Below, in pieces: positions 46,331-56,644 of a DNA stretch of 64,000 nucleotides. The notes below the pieces were generated by a model that saw only the letters and a program-made list of their open reading frames with translations, had not been told where the DNA came from and did not search any database. Origin of the DNA: Topomyia yanbarensis. Taxonomy: Eukaryota; Arthropoda; Insecta; Diptera; Culicidae. The stretch's first letter is position 1. Each line of letters starts with the position of its first letter. A program made the position numbers and the translations under genes. The stretch covers positions 99,187,845 to 99,251,844 of the forward strand of contig NC_080671.1 of NCBI RefSeq assembly GCF_030247195.1, read 5' to 3'.

Positions 46331-47485
46331 GTGTTTATTTTTAATAATGTTTGACCGTGTGTCACAAATTTAGACCAAAGTTTTTAGTTATCATTTCAAT
46401 GGTACACGATGTAGCAAATATTGAAGAATGTTTAAAAAATATAGTTTGATTAAAAAGTTAGAATTTTTTTTCTATTTTGTCCAACTTTTTGTTCTAGCCA
46501 CCCCATAGTGCATCGCTTGCAATTTTGCAGTGAAAGCCGCTTGCAATTGTTGCAAGCATATAAAATCGCTTCATCTCTCGAGTTTTTATTTTCCGTCTAC
46601 TTTTTATTCATTCCTCACCAACATTATGAAACGTAGTTTTGTGAATTATTCATTACACACAAGAAATAATCGGCGCATCCGATTCTACGAGTCTTAACGC
46701 TCTATCCACATGTGCAAAGATAGAACGGTGCCTATAGTCTCTGCTATGATGCACAAGGACGTGAGTTCAAATCTGGGTGCGTCTTTCACTTTTTTCATTA
46801 TTCGTGAAATCATTCAAGTGTTTATATACGACTTTTATCCAATCATAACTGTCTGATAGCATGGTTGGATGGACTAAGTCTTGATTAGTGATCTCCCCGT
46901 GGGGGGCTCATTTTTCAATGCCAGCTGTCTTTTTTTATTCAACTCATGTTTCTCACCAATACACATACATCGCTAATACATAGGCACAATTCGTTTTTTT
47001 CTGTTTCCTGTATTACATGCAAGGAAGCTTCTTGCAATTTTTGCACATTGCCAGAACGCTTGCAGTTTTCGCTCGTATGTATTGCATTAATGTAAGCGAT
47101 TCTTACAGGGTCTGTTTTGGGTGTAACAATGACAGTGCAATGCTTTAACAAGTGAGCCTTGAGCTACTGTGATACGGCTTGGCCGCATATCCGAGAACAA
47201 TGATCCGAAGCGCCACAAAGCGGCTGAGACGAGGAGTTGATCAATCCGTCGCCGGACTAATAAGCAAACCTGTGATCCTCTCGTTTGCCCGGTTTACTCA
47301 AACATAGCTAAAGCCGACTGAGTAGCAGCGAAGTTTAGACATTAGTCAACCGAACAGTGACATTAGTCAACCGAACACTATTTGAGTTTATACTCAAATT
47401 GGTTTTGTGACTCAAATTGTGAGTAAATTTTACCTCAATCAAATGTTACAGCTGTTTAAAAAAGTTGTTGTTCACAAACAACATG
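46331..47485. other. no gene seen; small tandem duplication at 47338-47378
   Basis: No coding region seen. GACATTAGTCAACCGAACA occurs twice with a 21-bp period near 47338-47378. A B-box-like string (GAGTTCAAATCTGGG) occurs near 46762-46780 without a convincing tRNA fold. 47160-47340 is less AT-rich and unassigned. Confidence 0.35.
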
Positions 47486-47569
47486 GGCATGAAGGGGTTT
47501 TTTTTCATTTCGTTTATTTGATAGGCACAAATGCGTTAGCTTGGCGGTGCCGAATTCTTTTGTTTTTAC

Positions 47570-47925
47570 ATTTTGAATATCTTAAAACTAGGAGGTTACA
47601 ATGTTGAAATATTTTTTTTATAAAAGAGAAAAAATTTACAGCTATCTTAAGACTAGAAAAAAAAATTCTATATATAAGAGAGGGGGCAAAAGATTTTTTT
47701 TATGAAAAATTTTAAAACAAGGAATTCAATAGTAATAGTTTTTTAGGAAATATTTACAGTTATCTTAAAACTAACAATATAGTTTGGTACACAAAAGGGG
47801 GAACAAATATTTATGAAAAATTTCACAGATGTTTTAAAACTAGGGATACAATTCTATTTACAAGATGGGGGACAATAGTTTTAACAAAGAGTAGAAATTA
47901 CAACTATCTTAAAACTAGGAATACG
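47570..47925 (-). repeat. degenerate repeats in the LINE B 3' untranslated region
   Basis: On the plus strand, variants of TATCTTAAAACTAGG recur near 47578, 47643, 47710, 47761, 47830 and 47904, roughly every 50-75 bp. On the RNA they read as CCTAGTTTTAAGATA. Such 3' repeats may take part in recognition by the reverse transcriptase. A decayed trace (CATCTTAAAACAAGG) is visible in the LINE fragment near 12035. Confidence 0.7.
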
Positions 47926-48298
47926 GAATACAAATTTGATTTTTTATCGGATACTTATGCTTGGTCATTTCCAAAATCGGTGTAGAAGTAGTTGTATCAA
48001 GGACAGGGGAGAGAAGGCGTAGATGGTGACCGGTAGAGAAGAGTAAAACTTGCAACTTTCAGGCAAACGGGAGATCAGCGAAACAAATTTGCGCCTCAGT
48101 CTAGTAGGTCGGATTGGCGGATGGTATTCTTCGGACCCGCGGGGGATCCTTCAAAGGGAATCCTTCGGACCTCGAGTCGCTCTCGCTTCAGATTCCGTAG
48201 TGATAAGGGCGACGGCGGTTACATAGTGGCAGTCTGAAGCATATCGGTTCCACACGGCAAGAGGAAACTTCTAAAAACGAGAAATAAAAAGAGAGGGG

Positions 48299-51200
48299 CT
48301 AAATTGGGATATTTATCGTTTTTATGAAAGTATAAATAAGGGACATACAGGGGAAATCACGATTTGCCAGCATATCTCGGACTGGGACATTGGGTGGTCT
48401 ACCTCGGGCCCGAAGGGAATCCTTTAACTGAGACCTGGCGTCTAAATACCCGGCGCATACCCAGACAACGTGCTCGATGTCATGATAGCCCTCGTCACAA
48501 GCGCACAGACTACTCTCCGCAAGCCCAATACGCCGCAAATGTGCATCTAAGGTGTAGTGGTTGGACATAAGTCGGGACATTACACGAATAAAATCCCGAC
48601 CCACATCCATCCCCCTGAACCAAGGTTTCGTTGATACCTTTGGGATAATCGAATGTAGCCATCGTCCAAGTTCACCATTGCTCCACGAGGTTTGCCAACT
48701 GTTGAGTGTCCTCTGACGACAAATACTAAAAAATTCGTTGAAGCAGATTGGTCTTTCGTATATGTCACCATTTAATGCGCCCACCTTTGCTAATGAGTCG
48801 GCCTTTTCATTGCCCGGGATAGAGCAATGAGAGGGGACACAAACAAAGGTAATCTGATAAGATTTTTCAGATAACGTACACAAGAACTCCCGTATCTTCC
48901 CCAGAAAATACGGGAATTGCTTTTTAGGCTTCACCGCACGAAGAGCCTCGATAGAGCTGAGGCTGTCCGAAATGATGAAGTAGTGATCTGTGGGCAGAGT
49001 GTCGATGATCCCAAGGGTGTACTGAATTGCAGCTAACTCTGCGACGTAAACTGAAGCAGGATCATTGAGCTTGAATGAAGCGGTGATAGTATTGTTGAAG
49101 ATACCGAAGCCAGTGGACCCATCGAGATTTGATCCGTCAGTGTAGAACATTTTGTCACAGTCGACTTCTCGGAATTTATTATAAAATATATTGGGGATCA
49201 CTTGAGGGCGTATATGGTCCGGGATTCCACGAATCTCTTCCTTCATGGATGTGTCGAAGAATACAGTAGAATCAGAAGTATCTAGGAAACGAACACGGTT
49301 GGGAGTATACGTAGAAGGATTAATGCTCTGTGCCATGTAGTCGAAGTACAAGGACATAAATCGGGTTTGAGAATTAAGCTCGACGAGCCTCTCGAAGTTT
49401 TCAATCACCAACGGGTTCAGAATGTCGCATCGGATGAGCAATCGATATGAGAGTTCCCAAAATCGATTTTTTAGCGGAAGAACGCCCGCCAGCACTTCGA
49501 GACTCATCGTATGGGTCGAATGCATGCAACCCAAGGCAATGCGCAAGCAACGATACTGGATTCTCTCCAGTTTGATGAAGTGTATGTTCGCAGCGGAGCG
49601 GAAACAGAAACACCCGTACTCCATCACCGACAATATCGTTGTTTTGTACAGCCTGATCAGGTCTCCTGGGTGAGCACCCCACCATGTTCCAGTTATTGTT
49701 CGGAGAAAATTGATCCTTTGTTGGCATTTCTGTTTCAGATACCTAATGTGACATCCCCAGGTACCTTTAGAGTCGAACCATACCCCGAGATATTTAAATG
49801 TGAAAACCTGATTGATCGTTACACCCATTAATAGAAGCTGGAGTTGCGCCGGCTCACGCTTCCTAGAAAAAACAACCAACTCAGTTTTCTCCGTGGAGAA
49901 CTCAATACCCAGCTGAAGAGCCCAAGCAGACAAATTGTCCAAGGTATTTTGTAATGGTCCTTGCAAGTCGGCAGCTTTGGGCCCTGTAACAGAGACCACC
50001 CCGTCGTCTGCAAGTTGCCTTAGCGTGCATGAATTGGCAAGACAATCGTCAATGTCATTCACGTAAAAATTGTAGAGCAGGGGACTTAGACATGAGCCCT
50101 GGGGAAGACCCATGTAGCTAAATCGCGATGTTGTTAAATCGCCATGCGAAAAGTGCATGTGCTTTTCAGACAACAGGTTTAGCAAAAAGTTATTTAAAAT
50201 TGGTGAAAGACCATGCTGGTGCAGCTTCTCTGACAGAATGTTGATAGAAACTGAGTCAAAAGCCTCCTTAATATCCAAGAAGACTGATGCCATCTGCTCT
50301 TTGTTAGCATAGGCCATTTGGATTTCTGTAGAAAGCAACGCAAGGCAATCGTTCGTCCCTTTGCCTTTGCGGAAGCCAAATTGTGTTTCTGACAGTAAGC
50401 CATTTGCTTCAACCCAATTGTCGAGGCGAAACAAGATCATTTTCTCGAACAACTTCCGAATACAGGACAGCATTGCAATCGGCCGATACGAGTTGTGGTC
50501 GGAGGCTGGTTTTCCTGGTTTTTGAATGGCGATGACCTTCACTTGCCTCCAGTCATGAGGGACAATGTTACCCTCAAGAAACTTGTTAAATAAGTTCAGC
50601 AAGCGCCTTTTTGCAGTGTCAGGCAGATTCTTCAGCAAGTTGAATTTGATTCTGTCTAACCCTGGGGCGTTATTGTTGCATGATAAGAGAGCAAGTGAAA
50701 ACTCCACCATCGAAAACGGTGTTTCGTTCGCGGTATCGGGAGGAGACGCGGCGCGGCACGTTTTCTGTACCGGGACAGAGTCCGGACAGATCTTCTTGGC
50801 GAAAGCGAATATCCAACGGTTTGAATATTCCACGTTCTCGTTGGTACTATTACGGTTACGCATACGTCGAGCCGTACCCCAAAGAGTGCTCATCGCTGTT
50901 TCTCTCGTTAACCCGTCGACGAACCGGCGCCAATAACTGCGTTTTTTGGCTTTTATTAAACTCTTCATTCGCCTTTCTAGCGACGCGTACTGTTGATAGC
51001 TAGCGGGTAACCCGTCTTCCCGGAAGGCCTTATATGCAGTGGACTTCTCCGCGTACAGCTCTGAACACTCTTTATCCCACCACAGTGTGGGAAACCGTCC
51101 ATGGGTATTCGCGCTGGGTACTGGTTTAGTCTGAGCTTGATTCGCACTGTCGAGAATCAAGCCAGCCAAAAACCTGTACTCTTCCTCCGGAGGAAGTTCT

Positions 51201-51964
51201 TGAGTGGATTCGATTTTAACGGATATCGCGGTCGCGTAACTCTTCCAATCAATGTTCCGTGTGAGGTCATACGAGGCATTGATTGTTTTCGATGGTCTTG
51301 AACCGTTAGCAATTGAAATCACGATAGGCAAATGATCGCTACCGTGGGGATCAGGGATCACCTTCCACATGCAATCTAACTGTAGCGATGTCGAGCAAAG
51401 CGATAAATCCAACGCGCTTGCGCGTGCTGGTGGTGTAGGAATCCGCGTCATTTCTCCCGTGTTTAAGATGGTCATGTTGAAATTGTCGCAAAGATCTTGG
51501 ATTAATGTTGATCTATTATCATCATGAAGACAACCCCATACCGTACCGTGCGAGTTAAAGTCTCCCAGAACTAGCCGCGGTGCCGGTAAGGATTCTGTGA
51601 TATTACAAAGCGTTCGGTGCCCTACCGAGGCTCTAGGAGGAATGTAGATGGAAGCAATGCAAACTTGACAAGCGACAATTTCAATGCCTGGTGTCGAAGG
51701 GAGGTTAATTCGGTTGAAAGAATAGCACTTTTTGATCCCCAAAAGTACTCCTCCATAAGGGTTTTCTCGATCCAGACGGATTATATTAAAGTCGTGGAAG
51801 TTGAGATTTATATCAGAAGTTAACCAGGTTTCACATAATGCGAAAGCATCACATTTTAAACTGTTTAGTAAGAATTTGAAGGAATCGATTTTCGGGAGGA
51901 TACTTCTGCAATTCCACTGTAGAACAGTGATCGAATCGGTGACCTCGTTCGATGACTTAGCCAT
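48299..51964 (-). CDS. LINE B ORF2: endonuclease, reverse transcriptase, RNase H
   Basis: I start at the ATG at 51964; the frame is open up to 51985, but only via a TTG codon. The product is 1221 residues. The endonuclease (about 14-215) shows LQWNCRSILP, LCETWL, LGDFNSHGTVWG and SDHLPIVI. The reverse transcriptase shows PGKPASDHNSYRPIAML, QFGFRKGKGTNDCL, FLDIKEAFDSVSI, GLPQGSCLSPLLYNF and LADDGVVSV; the usual aromatic before ADD is Leu here, but both Asp remain. RNase H shows FYTDGSNLDGSTGFGI, VAELAAIQYTL, ISDSLSSIEAL and PSHCSIPGNEKADSLA. A C-terminal knuckle reads CACDEGYHDIEHVVWVC. The frame is intact. A dead relative lies at 11900-14150. Confidence 0.94.
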   Translation of the reverse strand: MAKSSNEVTDSITVLQWNCRSILPKIDSFKFLLNSLKCDAFALCETWLTSDINLNFHDFNIIRLDRENPYGGVLLGIKKCYSFNRINLPSTPGIEIVACQVCIASIYIPPRASVGHRTLCNITESLPAPRLVLGDFNSHGTVWGCLHDDNRSTLIQDLCDNFNMTILNTGEMTRIPTPPARASALDLSLCSTSLQLDCMWKVIPDPHGSDHLPIVISIANGSRPSKTINASYDLTRNIDWKSYATAISVKIESTQELPPEEEYRFLAGLILDSANQAQTKPVPSANTHGRFPTLWWDKECSELYAEKSTAYKAFREDGLPASYQQYASLERRMKSLIKAKKRSYWRRFVDGLTRETAMSTLWGTARRMRNRNSTNENVEYSNRWIFAFAKKICPDSVPVQKTCRAASPPDTANETPFSMVEFSLALLSCNNNAPGLDRIKFNLLKNLPDTAKRRLLNLFNKFLEGNIVPHDWRQVKVIAIQKPGKPASDHNSYRPIAMLSCIRKLFEKMILFRLDNWVEANGLLSETQFGFRKGKGTNDCLALLSTEIQMAYANKEQMASVFLDIKEAFDSVSINILSEKLHQHGLSPILNNFLLNLLSEKHMHFSHGDLTTSRFSYMGLPQGSCLSPLLYNFYVNDIDDCLANSCTLRQLADDGVVSVTGPKAADLQGPLQNTLDNLSAWALQLGIEFSTEKTELVVFSRKREPAQLQLLLMGVTINQVFTFKYLGVWFDSKGTWGCHIRYLKQKCQQRINFLRTITGTWWGAHPGDLIRLYKTTILSVMEYGCFCFRSAANIHFIKLERIQYRCLRIALGCMHSTHTMSLEVLAGVLPLKNRFWELSYRLLIRCDILNPLVIENFERLVELNSQTRFMSLYFDYMAQSINPSTYTPNRVRFLDTSDSTVFFDTSMKEEIRGIPDHIRPQVIPNIFYNKFREVDCDKMFYTDGSNLDGSTGFGIFNNTITASFKLNDPASVYVAELAAIQYTLGIIDTLPTDHYFIISDSLSSIEALRAVKPKKQFPYFLGKIREFLCTLSEKSYQITFVCVPSHCSIPGNEKADSLAKVGALNGDIYERPICFNEFFSICRQRTLNSWQTSWSNGELGRWLHSIIPKVSTKPWFRGMDVGRDFIRVMSRLMSNHYTLDAHLRRIGLAESSLCACDEGYHDIEHVVWVCAGYLDARSQLKDSLRARGRPPNVPVRDMLANRDFPCMSLIYTFIKTINIPI

Positions 51965-53321
51965 CGAAGGATACGATCGCTGCAAGGAGGGGCCATTTAG
52001 TAGTCAACTGCTTCAAAAATGTTTGCACTATGGGGAGAAAACGTATCAGAAGGCTTTTAAGAAGATCAGTAACATTGAAAGCTGTGAAAATTAAGTCCAC
52101 TATGTCAGAAAATTTCATTAGTCCGTTACTGGACTGAGTATCTGTTTGAAAAACGGGGACACTTGGGGTTTTTGGTGTCCCTGGAAGTGGTGGGTACTCC
52201 TTGTTAGAATTAATATTTCCAAGTCCTGGAGCAAATTGCTTCGGCTTTTGTGCATCACTTCCGTTGGATTTATTGGTTGTAGATGGCGCACTCTGAGTGG
52301 ACGACACCTTGGCACCCTTACGAGGCAATGTAGGGGAGGCTAGATTTCTCCTCTTCCTGGATTCCCCTGGGTTAACCAGTGATGTTCCCTCTTGTGGGTC
52401 GTCAGATTCTTGATCAACGCCAGCCAAAAGAGCAAAGGAATTTTCGGAAAGGGCAGATGGCGAAGCATTCTTTAGCATTTCTGCATAAGAGTGCCTCGAG
52501 CGATCCTTAAGGGAGCGCTTAATTTTATCCCCGCGCTGCTTGTACACCGGGCATGACTTAAGAGCATGCGGAGGGCCCCCGCAGTAAATACACTTCTCAG
52601 TTTCTCCACCGCAAGCGTCATCCTCATGCTCTCCCTCGCATTTGCCGCACCGTTTTTTATTGCCACAATAAGTGGCTGTGTGGCCCAGTTGCTTGCAATT
52701 GCTGCAGTTCATTACCCGCGGTACAAACAGGCGAACGGGTAAGCGAACCCTATCCAGGAGGACATAGTTGGGAAGAGCAGACCCGGAGAAAGTCACCCGA
52801 ATCGAGTCTGACGGAGAATAAGTTGTCTTATCATTTTCTGTTTTTGCGGAATACAATTGCTTGCATTCCAGAATCTTCACCTTTTGAAGTGAAGGGTGCT
52901 TAAAGCAGCCAACCCCGTACTTCAACAGGTCTTCGCACTTTAGACCCGGTTCGGCGACTATTCCATCGATCTCCACTGCCCTACAAGGCACATACACTCT
53001 GAATTGTTTCGTAAAACGCTCGCTGCGAGCAATCTGGTTTGCCTGATCGAGGTCATTTACTAAAACGCGTATCTTATTAGCTCGAACACGTGTTATCTGA
53101 GCTACGGCCGGGTAGTTAGCAGTCAGCTCCCGTGATATTTCTAGAATATTGGGCGATTTCGTGTTGGGCCGGAAATACACCACCCAGGGTCCATTTGAAT
53201 TGGCTGGGTATGTTTTAATACGGGGAGGACTGGGGGAATCAGGGGAGGGAGTAATATCGGGTTTATCCGGTAAATCCATGGGAATATCATTCCCATCCAA
53301 TGTTCCTTCGCCCTCGGCCAT
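51957..53321 (-). CDS. LINE B ORF1: gag-like zinc-knuckle protein
   Basis: A 454-residue protein from an ATG at 53321. It should coat the element's RNA. Residues about 45-195 form the conserved region before the knuckles (GPWVVYFRP, VGCFKHPSLQKVKILECKQL, VLLDRVRLPVRLFVPRVMNC). Three knuckles follow at about 205-260: CSNCKQLGHTATYC, CGKCEGEHEDDAC, and CIYCGGPPHALKSC. The C-terminal half is polar and low in complexity, then ends in a hydrophobic stretch near residues 425-450 (LLIRFLPIVQTFLKQL). The stop overlaps the ORF2 start as ATGGCTAA, which suggests termination-reinitiation. Confidence 0.93.
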   Translation of the reverse strand: MAEGEGTLDGNDIPMDLPDKPDITPSPDSPSPPRIKTYPANSNGPWVVYFRPNTKSPNILEISRELTANYPAVAQITRVRANKIRVLVNDLDQANQIARSERFTKQFRVYVPCRAVEIDGIVAEPGLKCEDLLKYGVGCFKHPSLQKVKILECKQLYSAKTENDKTTYSPSDSIRVTFSGSALPNYVLLDRVRLPVRLFVPRVMNCSNCKQLGHTATYCGNKKRCGKCEGEHEDDACGGETEKCIYCGGPPHALKSCPVYKQRGDKIKRSLKDRSRHSYAEMLKNASPSALSENSFALLAGVDQESDDPQEGTSLVNPGESRKRRNLASPTLPRKGAKVSSTQSAPSTTNKSNGSDAQKPKQFAPGLGNINSNKEYPPLPGTPKTPSVPVFQTDTQSSNGLMKFSDIVDLIFTAFNVTDLLKSLLIRFLPIVQTFLKQLTTKWPLLAAIVSFDG

Positions 53322-53646
53322 TTAGGCACGAGGATAGCACGTGGTGTAAACGAGAGATGAAACTTGTATTCAGGGGAAAGGGAAAAGTAGACCGATCGGG
53401 GAAAGGAAAACGAAAGAAAGAAAAATAATACTTAGCTTATATAGCGGCGTGTCCGGCAATTCTGGTATTCACTTCACCAGCCTGGGCACCGGCGAACAAA
53501 GACTGCCTCAAACAATAGTTGACCTTCACTGTCAATATATATTCTTGTTCACTTTATGCACAGCACCAGAAAACGAACTGCTTCGATCGAGAGCTCGGAG
53601 AGTTATGGCATGAAGGGGTTAATAAGAAATATATAGTTTTAATGTA

Positions 53647-54717
53647 CCCGATCAGAATGAAATAACAAGATTATAACAGAATACAATTTTTGTAACATCT
53701 TGTCTTATAAATTAGGTCTCGTTAGTAGTTAAAATTACAGAAATATATAAGGGGCCATACACTAATAACGTAAGGGCATATGGGGGAGGGGGAGTTTCAA
53801 AATATCTTACAAATTCTTATCTGAGGGGGAGGGAGGGTTTGTCCTTTCTTACGTTATATCATACAACAAGTTTAAAAAAATAAATCCATAAGGAAAATAT
53901 TCTTTTTAATAACTAATAAGAAAAGGGAACTATTTTCATTTGTACCATATAATCCTTGTATATCAAACAATATGAGTGATTTTTTGGCTCTTGGTTGTAC
54001 ATTGTTCTGTCGGGAACTGGAGTCACAATATGCCTTACAAGTTAAGAAGTGTTGATACCCTTCATGTTGTTAGACCGACCTTGTTCTTTTCAAACCCGCA
54101 AGGTATCTGGAAAATGCTATAACATTCGATTGTCAAAGATCTTGAATGTCGAATATTTCCAGTGTGAACTGTATTTTAATTCAAGAAAATTCGAAGATGG
54201 TTAACTCGGAGCTATGCGTACGATAAGCGTCACAGCTGGAACTCAGAATAAATTCATGCCAGAAGAGGTTATAAACTTTTCTAAATTCTACATCACAAGA
54301 AAACAGATTCAAAGGAAGTGGAATATAGCAAAGCAGATAATGTGGACCAAATTGGAGTTACTGAATATCTGACAACAGTTATTCTTTCTACTGGGCGAGA
54401 TTGGCATGCAATTAAAATACTGCAGATAATTACAGTTAAATTTTGTCATGAGTTTTCTTGTAATAATTCTATACATATCGTTTTCGCTATCTTATTATTT
54501 GATGAATTAACAATTCGATTTTTTAATTACGATAATCATGACAAGATCTTATGTAGGGGGAGGGGGAGTTCACCAAAATCTTACGAACTCTTATCTGGGG
54601 GGAGGGGGAGGTTGAAAAGCTCTAAAAAAGCCTTACGTAATTAGTGTACGGCCCCTAATAAGTAACAATGCGAGATATAGTTCTGAAATATTTTTGTTAT
54701 GTGATTCTGAATTTTTT
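53647..54717 (+). mobile_element. CCCGATCAG-ended MITE, copy 3, split by another MITE
   Basis: The left half (53647-53750) matches copy 1 from CCCGATCAGAATGAAATAAC to the GTTAGTAGTTAAAAT string. The right half (54656-about 54717) continues AGTAACAATGCGAGATATAG and ends GTGATTCTGA, with the terminal inverted repeat partly lost. The 905-bp insert between them is the Harbinger-like element. Confidence 0.82.
53748..54658. mobile_element. Harbinger-like MITE, 905 bp, TAA duplication
   Basis: The element spans 53751-54655. The left end reads GGGGCCATACACTAATAACG and the reversed right end GGGGCCGTACACTAATTACG. TAA flanks both sides (53748-53750 and 54656-54658). G-rich ends plus a TWA duplication are typical of PIF/Harbinger. 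Both arms carry GGGGGAGGGGGAG and a TCTTAC-AA-TCTTATCTG string in the same orientation, so they also form direct repeats. No transposase is seen. Confidence 0.87.
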
Positions 54718-54723
54718 TGTTAA

Positions 54724-56581
54724 TTTCAAGTAGGGCTTCCATCCCGGGAATTTTTTTCCCGGGAATCCCGGGATTTTTGGATTTCCCGGGATTCTCGATT
54801 CTCGGGAAATTGTGTTTTCTCATTCCCGGGATTAGGGGAATCCCGGGAAAAAATATTTTTAATTTATTCCAAAAGGCATAGGTTCTGCGAAAGAAACTCT
54901 GTAGGAAATATTTTAACTGGCAAACATTTGGAGTGGGTAGTGAATGCAGATTGTGCTTTTCCAACTGATTTGCAGATCAATGGTCTGTATATCTTTAGGC
55001 TCGCTGATGTTTTCGTGATTTTTTAGGTATATAGTCCAAGCCTTACTCAAAACAGGCTTGTTATTTGCTCACACATTGAGCCACAAAGAGCGAAATACAC
55101 CGATTAAAAATAGAGCAGCACAAAAACACTGCGATGTGCAGAACGACCGCACAAAGAGAAACTTGAAAACGAAAAAGAGTAAGATATGTGCACCAAGAGC
55201 TGCACAATTTCGTTCAAAGAGTCACCTTGAAGAGCCACTTTTTTGTGCCTCGCTCACTGGAAAGCAGGTAGGAAGGCGAATCAAACTACAATTCAGATAA
55301 AGTTTGATCGGAAGAACTTTTTTAATTTTTTTTTTGCATGAAAAGTGCAAAGAGCGTTTGTTATTCTTCTCTTTATTTGTTCTGAGGTGCATAACATCCC
55401 TGACTCAAAACACTGCTTAGGAATGTTGATATTTTCGTGCAAATATGGATAAATTTGCCGGCCGTTGTACCGAAGCATTTCCTTACAGTAGCGTTAGTGA
55501 TGCGCAGGATATCTCTGCTCTGTAACCGATGAGCCGATTGATCAGATTTTTTAACAGTTCTTTTAAGAATTTATTTTAATAGTTAGATCTTGAATGAAAG
55601 GGCTTGCAATCACATTAGTAATGGAAATGGCGGTACTTTCTTAAAAAAACGATGAGTGTTAGTTTCAAATGGTTGGTTTGTAGTGATATCACGCTTAACG
55701 CAAACGCTATTTAAAATAAGGAATGTTTCTAGAACGTCTGCAGAAATATTTGGTCGGTTCATCGAATGCAAATTTCGTCTGATTTGTTATACCGTAACTG
55801 TAATATCTGTAAATTTTTAGATGTATGAAAAGAAATACACAACGCTTTATCTGTCCAATATCATGCGCATCCAAACTCTTTGGATGTCGCTTTAAAGGAT
55901 GCAGGTAGAATTTTTGAAGGAATAAGCAATCAAGATACCTGCCCGTAACAGGAAATCGATGGTAAGCTTCATCCGTTGCTGCAAAGTTCGTCCATTATCT
56001 GCTTGATTTTGATTCACACTTAATTCGGAATGATACTGATACTACCGTGACGGAGATGGATTCCATATATCACATTTTCTCATTTGACCGAAAATAATTG
56101 CACACTACTCTGAAGCAGCTCAATCTTCTCATTCAAGATTACCATAGAAGGTGCTTTGCATTAAATTGATCACATTCCATCGTATCATAACAACGAATTC
56201 CAATTTTGGACAGTAACTCTAGCAGCTGCGTTTAGTATATCGTCCCAATCGTAATAGTAATTACCAAAATTTGGGTTATACACATAACCAAGAAAAATCA
56301 TCAAAAGAACGTGATGTTGCGTAAACTTATTGACGAGTTATCAAATGATTGAATGATGTGTAGGCCACCAATTCGCCATCTTCTGACAATTGCTTTTAGG
56401 ACAGATATACATGCAATCAAACGGGTTTGAAAACTTTTCAATTTATTCTTTTGTTTTCAAGAAAATCATTAACCTTTTTGTTTTTCTTCTGTATTCCCGG
56501 GATTTCCCGGGAAATTTATTATTTATTTCCCGAATCCCGTGAAGCTGAAAACCGTAGGAAAATGGAAGCTGTTGTTTCAAG
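54724..56581. mobile_element. hAT-like element rich in CCCGGG palindromes
   Basis: The left end at 54732 reads TAGGGCTTCCAT and the right end (56562-56573) reads ATGGAAGCTGTT, a partial inverted pair. ATTTCAAG (54724-54731) and GTTTCAAG (56574-56581) match at seven of eight bases, as for an old hAT duplication. The word TCCCGGGA and close variants fill 54750-54850 and recur at 56495-56540, again in sub-terminal positions. The interior has no intact transposase; the frame at 55058-55300 is lysine-rich and unrecognised. Confidence 0.65.
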
Positions 56582-56644
56582 TGTGTCAGCGTCGATATGA
56601 TGCTCATCACGTTCATGGTAGTCGTGCTCTTATATATGCTTACT

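Larger units (their letters stand above)
47486..53620 (-). mobile_element. LINE B: full-length I-type non-LTR retrotransposon with 14-bp target duplication
   Basis: GGCATGAAGGGGTT stands at 47486-47499 and 53607-53620. Between them lies a 6.1-kb element transcribed from right to left. It has a 5' untranslated region (53322-53606), ORF1 (53321-51957), ORF2 (51964-48299), a repeat-bearing 3' untranslated region, and a short A tail that merges with the duplication (T run at 47498-47505). Both ORFs are intact. Gag knuckles, endonuclease, reverse transcriptase and RNase H place it in the I superfamily (I or LOA type). Intact frames and an exact duplication indicate a recent insertion, possibly still mobile. 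Confidence 0.93.

Noticed and set aside
46660..46790. tRNA gene suggested by complementary strings GGCGCAT and GTGCGTC and a TTCAAATC box
   Set aside because: The enclosed length (about 113 bases) is too long and no D or anticodon arm forms; the T stem does not pair well.
51965..51985. TTG at 51985 as the start of LINE B ORF2
   Set aside because: An ATG seven codons later overlaps the ORF1 stop and is the more plausible start.
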